Below, in pieces: positions 1 through 10,955 of a stretch of DNA of 64,000 nucleotides (position 1 is its first letter; each line of letters begins with the position of its first letter). The position numbers were made by a program, and so were the translations under genes. The notes beneath the pieces were generated by a model that did no database searches, was not told the DNA's origin, and was given only the letters and a program-made list of their open reading frames with translations. Origin of the DNA: Topomyia yanbarensis. Its lineage: Eukaryota > Arthropoda > Insecta > Diptera > Culicidae. Location of the stretch: contig NC_080672.1 of NCBI RefSeq assembly GCF_030247195.1, positions 347,508,413-347,572,412 of the forward strand. Reading direction: 5' to 3'.

Positions 1-148
1 CCTTGCTCTCCCTTGAGTACTATGGCTCTAAATATTGAAAAATATACTTCACCTTCCAGTCCCTTGCTAATTAAATGCCGAAAAAACTGTTGACAAATTA
101 ACTCAATAGGTCGTTAACAAAAATGGTTAACAAAAAAATGGTAAAAAT
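1..148. repeat. 148-bp direct repeat, copy 1
   Basis: Bases 1-148 recur without a mismatch at 575-722, an offset of 574 bp. The window starts inside or at the edge of this copy, so the full unit may be longer. No TG...CA ends or inverted ends were seen, so I read it as a recent tandem duplication (or an assembly duplication), not an LTR. Confidence 0.9.
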
Positions 149-574
149 AGAACTTACCGTGATGGGGATTCATCGTTGCAGCGTTGGGTGAAAGCTGCCG
201 ACACCGTGCAAATCAGCAACACATGTGACCATATTGTCACACACGCTGAGACAGTCACAATAGTCGATAAAATAAAATCACTCAGGCAGGCAATTGGTGA
301 GGGAACAAACAAAACTGGCTCATTCAATGAGTTTCAACGTCGCAAATGCTTAGTGTGGAAGTTTACCGTGACTTAACTTTTTGTCGGTTCCGACAGCATG
401 AAGTAACAAGTTACTTTACGCTTGTTCGGACATGCCGTAGACTCAGGTGATTCGCATTTCTAATGCCAAAAGACCTTGACCACTACGGTAGCAGACAAAG
501 GGTTAAGTCGCCGGTGAGCTCTAAGCTTGCATATATGATCCTTCCACGCTTTTCTAAACTTTCTCCTTTCAACA
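149..574 (-). other. Spacer between repeats; possible minus-strand start exon
   Basis: On the minus strand an ATG (173-171) is followed after 16 nt by a perfect donor, GTAAGT, at 157-152. This could be a very short first coding exon of a gene continuing beyond base 1. The sequence upstream of the ATG is moderately GC-rich, as expected of a 5' UTR, but no TATA box or clear initiator was seen. Only the ATG-plus-donor pattern supports it. Confidence 0.2.
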
Positions 575-722
575 CCTTGCTCTCCCTTGAGTACTATGGC
601 TCTAAATATTGAAAAATATACTTCACCTTCCAGTCCCTTGCTAATTAAATGCCGAAAAAACTGTTGACAAATTAACTCAATAGGTCGTTAACAAAAATGG
701 TTAACAAAAAAATGGTAAAAAT
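575..722. repeat. 148-bp direct repeat, copy 2
   Basis: Identical to bases 1-148. Identity stops at 723, where copy 1 has A and copy 2 has T. Confidence 0.9.
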
Positions 723-3700
723 TGGAAGTGGGACTTGAAGAAAATCGTTGATTTTTCGAAAACGTTTAAATTTAATGGAAGTTTCATAAATTATTGGAAA
801 TTCAGAAACAAAAGCAGTCTAACAGATGTCATTTCAGTCTACAAACAAAAATAATGAATATAGAATAGCTTCCAAACCTCCAGAAATTCTTTTGTTTTAT
901 AATATGTTTGAAGTCTAAGAATGTGCACTTTTAAAGTGGAATAAATGTTCGACAACTTCGAAGAAGTTTTCCAACATAAAACAGCGCATATGTTAATATA
1001 ATAATTTTAGGGATTAATTCTCCTAGAAGTAATTATGGTGAATTAACTTTTCAAAAAATAGTAAGAGTCTTGGTGTCTTCAGCAAAGTTATTGATAATAT
1101 CATTTTAAACAAATTTGTTTAAAAAATAAATGCTACATGTATGTAGTATATCGAGACATAAAACGATTGTTAGGAAACTTCCTTGAAGTTAGTTCTTTTA
1201 AATATAACTTTTTATTGTAAGCTTAATGCCTTGAATAGAATGTGAATTCTGTAGATTATAAACAGCAGAAGAGATTTATCATATACAGTAATATCAGAAT
1301 AACCTTCTTACAGGTTTTGCTTTACATGTAATCTAATACATTTCGATACGCTGAATACACGCAGTATTCATGTCATCAACAAAGTTCGAAATAACATTCG
1401 AAAACTTTTCAGAAAGCATTAAGTCTTGAACTAAATTTGCTTGACGAGTGAATAGTTTATAATTAAACTTCTAAGAGGATTAACTGTCAATATAACAGAT
1501 TTAGCAGAAAATGTGCTGTTTTAGGTTGTAAAATTGTTCAAAGATGCTACTGAACCTCCAAAATTGACAGTTTCAAAATAATGTAATCTTGACCTCAAAA
1601 ACTTTTGAGCATTTTTTCGTTTTTATTTCATTATTAAAGTTCACAACTTGAGAATGAGTTCTTCTATACGAAATTTCATTACGTCATTCAATTCAGTTAA
1701 TTAATAACCACAATTTGATATTGATATAATTTGATGACAATTTTTTAAAAGTCCCCATAATGATTAAAACAATAGGTTCTCAATGCAGAGATCAGACAAT
1801 ACACTTCCAAAATTATCGTTGTACAACATTTTATTAAATTAGTCAGAATTAATTAATTGTTTTTAACCCAATTAATTTTGGATCGTCAATCGTCCAATTA
1901 ATTTTGAATCGTCAATACAGACCGGAAAAAGCGGTTTTGAGCAAATGCGCACGAGAAGTTCAACGAGACACACCGATGTCACCGCATGAGAGGCGCGGCA
2001 CCGCGTGCCCTCTTTTCTGGACGGATACTTCGAAATTATTCGCAGTACGACTTTCAAGCTTCAGGATTAAATTTTCGGATTTTATAGCTATCGATCAAAG
2101 GAAAAAACAAAAATTGATTTTTGGAAAGTTGTAGAGTGGTCCCTTAAAAGAAGAAGCAATGGAAGTTAAATGAATATACTTACTTACACCCTCCGGATTG
2201 CAACAACCTTTTTGTTTTATAAAATGGTCCCATTTTGCCGAATTGACCTTACCCTCTCACTAATAATCGCCTGTTTTCGTACTGTGAACCGGTCATATTA
2301 CTACATGTTGAGAAAATTCATAAAATTGCCGTCTGGTTAAATATTTCCGCCGGTAAAACTCCTATTTCAACAATCTATAGCTCGTTATAAAGGTATAACC
2401 TTGCTAATGACATATGAAACGGTGCTGTTCATTTTGACAATAAAGTTCAACCGGTTTTTTAACTTTCAATTATCCATATCTTGAAAACTTCAGAACCGGA
2501 AATAATTTAGAAAATATGGTTGAATTCCATAAGTTGTTGAATCCCTCCACGAATTTTCAACACCACCGGTTGCACTCGGCGAAAGGTGGTCTCAACGAAA
2601 TGTTCACACGCTAAACAACAATTCGCTACGTCATGCTGACGTAAAAGCTTCACGCGAGGTGTGTCTGATTTGAAGCGACGGAAGGATATCATATCGCAGA
2701 ACTAACCTGCCACAGTCGACATGCTGTCTCACTTGGTAAACTACAGCTATACATATATGTATAGTTCGATCAATATGCATATGATTCATGTTCTGGTATA
2801 CCTTCATTCGAGCCAAACAATAAAGAACTTAATGTATAAATTATTACATTCGAAACGAATCAATAAGCGGAACCCAAATGAAACACGAATAACCGTGCGT
2901 GCCCTCCGACCGAAAAATGGTCTCCATCGAGGCATGGAAGCCTCAGATTCTAAAAAAAGAAACAAAATGCCTTCCAACTAATTTATTGCTATGCTCAGGT
3001 TATCCTTGTTGGTGGCAAAAAGCAGACCTCGGTTGGTCTAAGGCATGACGTTATTATGTAGCGATGACACACATTTTCAGGTGGAAGCACAATCGTGTAG
3101 TCCTATATACGGGTCTGCATAAAAAACTAGTCAACCGTTGTACTATTCGAGGACGGAGCTCGACCAGTCGACATGTTTTGGCTCACCAAAGAACTGATGC
3201 ATTAAAGCCCAACTTTCGCCGATTTCAGAATAGAAGAAGAAAAGTCATTTGCATTCATTTTTGCTCGCCATTTTTGGCATTGTTTAGGCAACTCACGCTG
3301 TTGTATTTGAACATGGTTGGAAACTAGAGGCTGACATTTTATTATAGCAAAACTTTTACCTCTCCAAGAGAAAGGTATGGAATTAGTCGGCAATAGTTGA
3401 TTGTGGTCGAGTTCCACGCATCTTCATTTACGGAGACATCGCAGTTCTGTACAACACATAGAAGAAGTCTTGTAGTTGATTACGTTTGTAACAATAATGA
3501 TTTCGGAGCATTCGCCTGTAGACAATTTTCTAGTTATGGCCTAGGACGAAAATTCACGAAATACTCAAAAATACTAATCCGTATAGCTTTTTCTAACAAT
3601 GTCTATCATAAGTTATAACTGTCCAAACGTCATATTAGAACAGATTCAAACGTATTACCAGATTGCGTTGCCGACTGTCTCACTTCGAATACTTTTCTAG

Positions 3701-4470
3701 AAAGAGCAGAAAAACTCCGACATAATGTGCCTGGCGCTCGTCCTTGCGCTAACAATTTGAAATACCAACTGTAAATTATTCTTTCAGCCTTGAGACCTAA
3801 CCAGGAAAGCTGCATGCTATAGCATATTTTTCCCACAGGAAAGGTCATCATCATCATAGCCCGGCGATGCCAGTAAAGCTTACACATTGCACCATTCTGT
3901 TGCTGACCACTGTCCATCATTGGCGAAACAGGCAAACACTATTATCGATAGTGAAACAGGCTCGTTGGTAGCCAGTCATTTGTTCGTTCTTAGTGTAACT
4001 TCGTAAAGAGCCGGGAACTTAATAAGATGTGGTTGACGGCTCCCTATGCAAATGGGTACCAGGTAGCTCATTTACATAAAATAATCCATGTGACCAGAGT
4101 TTCAGGCTCGATTTGGTTACTGGTGACCTTGGTCGATTTTCGTATGAAATTACTGGTGCTTGTGTATGCTCTAATGAAGGGATAAAATTTCAAATTGATC
4201 TTTGGATGGAGACTTAGCCGGTAACATACCGTGGAATCATACGATAAAAACTCTACAAGATGTAAATGAAGGAGAAATTAGCCCATAAGCACAGAGAACA
4301 GACGTCCAACTCCAGCTTTAAAGTTGTGTAAAAATCGAAGACATTTTCGATTGTAGTTTGGATATCATCACCAGGTGCGCTACTGTCGTTATGTCGTTTG
4401 GTGGGTATGTTCGGCAGAATTGACGGGCTCTTATAGGGTTTTCAAACTGGCCGACATAATTATACCTCTA
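723..4470. other. AT-rich DNA, no gene recognised
   Basis: Only short, chance-like open frames occur. A small direct repeat (AATTAATTTTG.ATCGTCAAT) is doubled at about 1871-1913, followed by a locally GC-rich patch at 1910-2030 with no recognisable coding. No transposon end could be assigned. Confidence 0.4.
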
Positions 4471-4645
4471 CCCAGCCAAACTATTTTGGAACCAATTCGG
4501 AATTCTGAGTGGATTCAGTATGGATTCCAGCTCAAATGCATCAACCGATTGAGTCAGAATCGGTAGTTTCCTTTGAGCTGGAATCCATACTAAATCCATG
4601 CAATATTTCGAACCGGTTCCGGAATGTGTTTTACGGGTAGTTGGG
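4471..4645. mobile_element. Palindromic MITE, about 175 bp
   Basis: The segment folds on itself. TATGGATTCCAGCTCAAA near 4518 is matched by TTTGAGCTGGAATCCATA near 4573, and outer parts also pair (left end CCCAGCC, right end GTTGGG) with more mismatches. No coding capacity and no convincing target duplication. The following 340 bp, to 4983, show nothing recognisable. Confidence 0.6.
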
Positions 4646-5007
4646 AAAAACATGGTGTGCTGGCGCTAGTGTTTTAACATAATATTCATTCAAATGTTTA
4701 CACAAGTTTTTTTTAATATATTTGTTCGATCATGAATGTCTGTTCTCTGCGCCATAAAGATTCCGAAGAAAAAGAAACATGTTTAATTGATAGGGTGGAT
4801 CAACATCACCATTTGTTTAAAACATTTTTTTTTCTGGTTTCACAGGGAATCCCAAAGAACTCTAAAAAATGGGAATGGTTGATTACATCCCGGCGTTCCG
4901 CATTGCGCTTAAAATTTGTGTAAGAAAACCTATATTTGTTGCATTTTTATTCCTAGGGACTTGGGACGATTTTGTTTTACTCATACAACTAATTATGTCA
5001 TAGTATA

Positions 5008-6896
5008 AAGCCGTGTGGTGTCCGGCGGGCTGAAATCTTTTTGCACTATTTCAACCAAGAATAGAACCTCTGGGAACTGCTCCCATGTCGTAAGAGGCGA
5101 CTAACAACATGCTAGGAGTTCCTAGGCCGAGGTTTTGTTCCGTACCGAAGACTTAATCTGGACGGACCTTAAGGTTTTCCATATTACCCTCTTTCCAGTC
5201 TGTATTTAGTGAATCACTGACATATACCTTTTCTGATTCGCCTTTCTTGATTGTGTACCAACGTTTTAAGTTTCTTCTGGCGGTTGTATATTAGCCGTAA
5301 ATGACGAAATCTAATTCTACACTAAGTAACAGAATATATTAATATACCGGCACTTCCACGCCAAGGTTTAACTTCCAAAGCTTTGGCTTAAAAACCGTTT
5401 TTAAAAAATGGAAACTTTCATGCAGGAAATTTATTGAATTGGCCTAAGATGGAGCTGTCGAATTTCACAAAAAGCTTTTTATGTTGCAAGTGATCTGTAG
5501 TTGTGTTAAATTAGGTATTTTTCTATTATATTTGGAACCGTCTACCGACAAATCTACATTTACGAATACCTCCAAAAGTGACTTCTTGAGGTCTCATGAA
5601 GGCCTGACACTAGCTTTATGATACTTTTGCTTTTCTAAACAGTAATCAAAATCTCAACATTCAAGATCTTCACTTTGTCAGAAAATGTAGGGCCATCGGA
5701 AGCTAAAACTTCGTAAAATCGCACTCCTGGTCCTTTTTTCAGTGCAGTACTCTACGTCACTCGTTCAAATTTGCACCGCTCTTATGGTAGTCGGTATTTG
5801 CTAGTATTACTGTTCTCCCATCCATTCTGGTAGTCAAACGGTGGGATAGCAAAATTCTTACAAGTTTCCTATCTCATGCCTCCACGCGATTCTAAGTCTA
5901 TTGATGACATTTGGTCCTTAGACCGCAGAATGAGAGGGTGCGAACAGAATGAGAGGGTGCGAACAGATCTAGTCGAGAAAACATTGCCGTAAAAATGAAT
6001 AGTTGATCGGAAATTAGCCCCAATACGACTAATCTGACTAGTATCTATGAACACGGCTCAATACGTATTGAAAATTCGCCGCGTCTGTTTTTATGAACCT
6101 AATTTAAAGCTCCGTTATTGCTAACAAGCCCGTGCATCAGATTAACAATCCTTTATATTTCCCTTCAGTGTTCGGTATTATCGCTCGTATACTTGTATTC
6201 CACAAACAATCCGATATGGAAAATAAGAAATACTTTCCTTGATTTATAACATCTCGCGCTATTTTTGCCAGTATAATATGCTGTCACTTGGTAGTTTTCA
6301 AGCCAATAAATATATCGTAGAGAAGAAGTAGCGAGTTCTGTCCAAATACTGTTGCAATAAATAGTGATCCGGCCCATTACGCAGATAAGATTAGCTTTTC
6401 CAGGCAATACTCCCACGATCGGCTGTGTGGAGTTCAAATTGTTTTTGTTTAGGGAACATAGTATACTCTCGGTAGCCGGCTGCCCAGAGTTTAAAAATTA
6501 CCAAAAACTAAACAAGATCATCTCTTTTTCGAGTGATCGTGCACTCGAAGACTAACTAAACAACTACCTAATAAAATATGCTTTACAGGTCGCATCGTTT
6601 GCTTGGAGCGAATCCTAGACCTGATACCCTTCCAAACCACCAACTCCGCGACACCTATGGAAGAGTCTGATGAATCGTCGTCCTTCCGTTAAGTAGGTGG
6701 AGCATCAACACTTCCTGTCTACCTTATCCTTTATCCTTCCCCGTGAACGATGGAGATGGGGGCGGCCGGCAATGATGGCTATCATTATTATCATTATTAT
6801 CTTATTAGATAATCAGCAGTCAAACATGATGAAGTCAGTGTGCAATCCGCCAAAATCATCGTCACAACGCAACGCAACGCGCAACGCAACGCAACG
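5008..6896 (+). mobile_element. 1.9-kb retroposon-like insertion with (CAACG)n tail and 24-bp target duplication
   Basis: A 24-bp sequence beginning TACAACTAATTATG is present exactly at 4984-5007 and 6897-6920. The DNA between ends in a short CAACG/CGCAACG tandem tail (about 6866-6896) directly against the right copy. A long flanking duplication plus a simple-repeat 3' tail is the signature of target-primed reverse transcription, so this is read as a LINE- or SINE-type retroposon on the plus strand. No reverse transcriptase frame is visible, so it is 5'-truncated, decayed or non-autonomous. A 19-bp unit (GAATGAGAGGGTGCGAACA) is doubled at about 5927-5964. A related stretch with GGCCGGCAT lies at about 11400-11500. 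Confidence 0.7.
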
Positions 6897-6920
6897 TACA
6901 ACTAATTATGTCATAGTATA

Positions 6921-7382
6921 TATCAGATATTAAAATATTAAAAAATAGCCAGCGTTTTATATCGGAAACAAGAACTGCTCGTTTTTTGTCTCCGCCTAAC
7001 TAGTGAGAAAATTTTTACATACAATTATGGTGAAACGACTTCACAATGTATTTGTTTGTGCACACGCAAATTCTCGGTGCCGTGCGAATAATACGGTTTA
7101 TTCCTTTTCTCTACACTGGACAACAAAAGAGAGGAGTTAATTAAAAAACGTGTTTTAATGCACATAGTGGTTCAAATGTGCCTTTCACATTTGTCCAACT
7201 ATGATTCCATGGCAAGTTCCCATACGAATTCCCATGTAAACTTTATACCAAGGGCGCAAAATATAGTTTCACCGATCGAGCAAAAAATTGGCGCGATTGT
7301 TTTAGGACCCGTATGTAACCCAAAAAGTTGCTCAGAGCACGAATCTAACTTTAGTCCCACCCTACTGGTTATGTTCAATATA
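6921..7382. other. Unassigned DNA
   Basis: No gene or element boundary was recognised. An open frame on both strands near 7158-7439 crosses into the neighbouring element end and has no protein-like features. Confidence 0.4.
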
Positions 7383-7992
7383 ATGGACAAATTTCGCGCC
7401 AACTCGAACAAATGTTGGCAGGACCCTCTCAGATTTTAATGAAACTTTCTGTACATGAAGACTTTGTCACAAAAAGCCACTTTGCATATTTTGTTTTTCC
7501 AATAATCTAGACTGTCTTTTGAAAAGGGCCAAACTTTTTATTCCCATTTTTTTTTCAAATGGCTATTGTCTAAAAATGACAAATCCTACAAAAAATGTTG
7601 CAGGAGTGGTTTTCACAAAATTACTCAAATTTTCGAATAAAAATATTGAAAAAATTCTTCATTGACTCCTACACTGAAAAAAATCGATTTTAAAAATTTA
7701 AAGTCGATTTACAAAAAAAATCATTTTTAATTTGGATGAAATTTTGTCCCAAGATAGATAATTATGTTCCCTACCTATCGTCAAAAATTCATGTTGGGCA
7801 CTTTTGAGGAGTTATTTGAAAAAAAACTTTAACTTGTTCAAACTGAATTTTTTTCTTCAGTGCATTTTTATCGAAAACTAAACCAATGAAAGTCATGATC
7901 ATCTCAGAATCCATTTTCCCAGCTGCTAGTTGCCTGATACATGCAAAAAGTATCAGTTATGAATTTGGTATATATTGATAACAAACTTGAAT

Positions 7993-8032
7993 GAAGACTG
8001 GAAGACTGGAAGACTGGAAGACTTGAAGACTG
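7993..8032. repeat. (GAAGACTG)n microsatellite
   Basis: About four to five head-to-tail copies of an 8-bp GAAGACTG unit, just upstream of the transposase-like frame. Confidence 0.85.
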
Positions 8033-8059
8033 CAGTTCCTCTCAAAACTGATAAATTTT

Positions 8060-8560
8060 ATGAAACAATTGATAAACTTTTCTAAAATTTATTTTATGTC
8101 TGATGGAGCAGCAGTACAATACAAAAATAAGAAAAACTTTGCAAGCTTGTTTAGATTCCAGTCAAAGTATGAGTTAAGGTTGAGAGAGAATGGGCCAAAA
8201 TCGAAAACGAAAAAAGCAGTTTTTTTTTCCACACCGAGTGTTAGAACTTCATAAAAACCAATCAGCTTATGTAAATTGTTGTTACAGTACTGCTTATTGA
8301 TTTTTATGAAGATCTTACACTCGGTGTGGAAAAAAATGCTTTTTTTCGTTTTTAATTTTTGCCGATTCTCTCTCAAACCTTAAGCGAAGAATGGCATTTT
8401 GTTGCAGCATCCCATGAAAAAGAACCCTTTGATGCTATTGCTGGCACTCTCAAGCGAATGGCAAAAAGCTAGTCTTACTCGCGACTATGGAAATACCATA
8501 ACAAGTCCCCAAGAGTTATATAACTGGACAGTTGAAACAAACTGATAAAAATATCACAAA
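8060..8560 (+). pseudogene. Transposase-like protein relic (SDGA-QYKN / WHF family), broken
   Basis: The frame from 8060 reads a short segment containing YFMSDGAAVQYKNKKNF and is then interrupted at TTAA (8174-8177) by a 202-bp palindromic MITE. Beyond the MITE the frame resumes exactly, with EEWHFVAASHEKEPFDAIAG and GTLKRMAKK, then runs to a stop near 8541. I recall this motif pair (SDGxxxQYKN... then WHFxAxSHxKxxxD...GTxKR) from uncharacterised transposon-borne proteins of insects and cnidarians; the family is not named here. The N-terminal part is missing, so this is a fragment, and its position inside long inverted ends fits a transposase remnant. Confidence 0.6.
8178..8379. mobile_element. 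202-bp palindromic MITE with TTAA target duplication
   Basis: The arms (AAGGTTGAGAGAGAATG... and ...ATTCTCTCTCAAACCTT) are nearly perfect inverted copies, and TTAA lies at both 8174-8177 and 8380-8383. Leaving out the MITE and one TTAA restores continuity of the surrounding reading frame, which confirms the boundaries. TTAA duplication is typical of piggyBac- or Kolobok-type transposition. Confidence 0.85.
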
Positions 8561-9289
8561 ATTATTTTCTGCTACATATTCACTGAACAGCACAACAAAA
8601 TGTCAGAAGAACTCTAAGAGCTGTTTAATAACGCCAAAACAATATCTGGAACTCAAAAATTCCACAGTTTTGTGCCTATTCCTGGGGGCAAAGTAGAGAC
8701 GAAAAGGTATTCTAATTCAGAAGATGAACCAAAAATATTTTCCTTGTATAGAAATAATACAAAATAGCATGCATGAAAATAGTTTTAAGACAAATGTAAA
8801 ATATAAAAATAAATAAATAATTATGTAAAATTCAATACATAATGTTGTGCTGATTATTTCTTTCTCTAATTCTTCCTCAGCACTAAAGAAGAAAATAAAA
8901 AAGTAATAATGGAATATTTGTTTAACGACATAAACTCTTTCAAATGGGATTTTTGATATAGGGGTTACATACCTTTTAGTAATAAAAATGTCAAGAAAGT
9001 TTGAATTTACGTAAAGAAATAAAGGAATGATTTGATTACCTCAAACTTATAATATTTTGGTAGTACATTTTTCAGTAAAATAAACAAGCATAAGTTTATA
9101 AAAATAAATTGATAATTGGCGGAGTTATGGTTTTCCCCCCGAAACCCTTTTTTATTTAAGAGGTTTGCGGTGATCACGATTGGAGACCAATAGATCATCT
9201 AAAATTCCAAAACTCAAAAAATTCCATTAGTATATGAGTATTCCTCGTACCTTAACGATTGGTTGAATAAATAATATTTTTTTCCTGCA

Positions 9290-9690
9290 TTCGAGAACGT
9301 TTTTACTAAAAAAAACGCTGTTTTAAGCTCTAAAAATTGTATTAAAAAATTCTTTTCCATGAAACAAAAATTTATGAATACAAAAGGAATTAATTACGAT
9401 CACTTGAAAAAATTAAGAAAATTGATTGAGTAGTTTTTCGGCAATCGTGATCACGGAAAAATCATTTTTAGTAAATCGATATTTCGAGAAATTGGAGTTT
9501 AAAATTTCAAATTACCACTGCTCTTAGTAGACGAAGCGCGTTAGGAAGCGCTGTAACTTTCGATCTATTTCTTGAATCTTTATAAAAATTTGGGAAACCA
9601 TTCGCAAGGAGTTGTACTTTCAGATAAAGTAAAAAAAATATCGATTTCATGAAAAATGAATAAGTAGTTAACCCCTTAATAAAAATATGC
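9290..9690. repeat. Dispersed repeat family D, copy 1
   Basis: Shares ordered blocks with 23725-24116 and 45480-45757: TTTTCCTGCATTCG, ATTACGATCA, ATCGTGATCACGG, ATATTTCGAGA, CTTTCGATCTATTTCT, GTTGTACTTTCAGATAAAG and a terminal AACCCCTTAA. It lies inside the 7383-10269 element. A reversed version of the end (GGGGTTACATACC) is at about 8959, so 8955-9690 may be a nested element with those ends. Confidence 0.65.
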
Positions 9691-10362
9691 TTAGTTGCTA
9701 AATTAGACAATATCTTCTCACAAACTGAGCTTTATTGGATTCTGAGATGATTATGACTTTCATTGGTTTAGTTTTCGATAAAAATACACTGAAGAAAAAA
9801 AAATTCAGTTTGGACAAGGAAAAGTTTTTTTAAATAACTTTTTTTCCTCAAAAGCGCCCAACTTGAATTTTTGACGGTAGGTAGGGAACATAATTGTTTA
9901 CCTTGAAACAAAATTTCATCCAAATTAAAAATGGTTTTTTTGTAAATCGACTTTAAATTTTTAAATCGATTTTTTTCAGTGTAGGAGCCAATGAAGATTT
10001 TTTTCATCATTTATTCAAAAATTTGAGTAATTTTGTAAAAACCACTCCTACAAAATTTTTTGTAGGATTTGTCATTTTTAGACTATAGCATTTGAAAAAA
10101 AATGGGAAAATAAGTTTGGCCCTTTTCAAAAGACAGTATAGATCATTTTTGGAAAAACAAAATATGCAAAGTGGCTTTTTGTGACAAAGTCTTCATGTAC
10201 AGAAAGTTTCATTAGAATCTGAGAGGGTGCTGCCAACTCTGAATACGATTTGGCGCGAAATTCGTCAATGGTGGAATGGCTATCACATATTCAGAACGTT
10301 TTGCATATACATACAATGAATAGACAGCCACGAACTTGAAATGCTATGTGTCGACTTTAAAC

Positions 10363-10790
10363 CAGTGGCGGATCCAGGAGGGACCGGGGGATCTGGACTC
10401 CGTCAAAAATTTTCAACTTGTTAAGAAATTTTAAATTAGTTTCAATGTATCTTTTTGATCGACTGGGGGTGTTTTATGTTTGGGTATTGGCTTTCGCAGT
10501 CTTGTATAAATATCAAACGACTTATTTTTTGATTGTCCCACGTTTCGGCCGTTTTTGGTGGCCTTTTTCAAGGAAAATTATCTGTCTGTCGCTATTGTCA
10601 TGGATATTTTTTCCCGCGTTGGTTTCTATTTTTCATGTGTGCGGTTTAAAGTTTCTAACGGCACAAGATTTTTCACGGGTACACTTTTGGTTTCTACTTT
10701 ACGATCCCTTTCAAAATACTTTCAATTTTAAAGGTGTTTCAAACTTAAAATCGTTTCAAACCAAATTTTTCATTGGTTTTTATTAAATGC
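10363..10790. mobile_element. Possible hAT-type element end (CAGTGGCGGATCCAGG)
   Basis: The sequence from 10363, CAGTGGCGGATCCAGG, followed by a G-rich stretch, matches what I know as a common hAT-type terminus in insects. No matching right end was found in the window. A 122-residue open frame over this stretch (10418-10786) is hydrophobic and phenylalanine-rich and is probably a composition artefact. Confidence 0.4.
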
Positions 10791-10880
10791 GGATATTGCG
10801 AATTACGTAATGTGTAAACCGTTAAATTGAATGAGAAAAATGTTCTAAATGTGCTAATTTGAGAAGGCCTTCACTTAAAA

Positions 10881-10955
10881 GTAAAAAAAATGAGCGTGTA
10901 TTGGGACTCGAACCCAGGCCGGTTACCATTCGTCATGCTTTGCCAATCATCTCAA
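10881..10955 (-). repeat. tRNA-like SINE fragment
   Basis: Read on the minus strand, there is an A-box-like TTGGCAAAGCATG, then a clean B box (GGTTCGAGTCC), then an oligo-T run. This pattern fits a tRNA-derived SINE head or a tRNA relic. A cloverleaf was not convincing. Confidence 0.4.

Larger units (their letters stand above)
7383..10269. mobile_element. 2.9-kb DNA transposon with about 540-bp terminal inverted repeats
   Basis: Bases ~7383-7915 reappear inverted at ~9736-10269. Matching blocks include AATTTCGCGCC near each outer end, the GACTTTGTCACAAAAAGCCA block and the AAATCGATTTTTTTCAGTGTAGGAG block. The interior holds a broken reading frame (8060-8560) of a conserved mobile-element-type protein, which points to a formerly autonomous DNA transposon. 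A MITE (8178-8379) is nested in that frame. No target duplication was resolved at the outer ends. The superfamily is not assigned. Confidence 0.75.

Noticed and set aside
10418..10786. 122-residue hydrophobic frame as a membrane protein
   Set aside because: T-rich composition gives Phe/Leu/Tyr-rich translation; no promoter, splice or homology cue, and it starts inside a transposon end.
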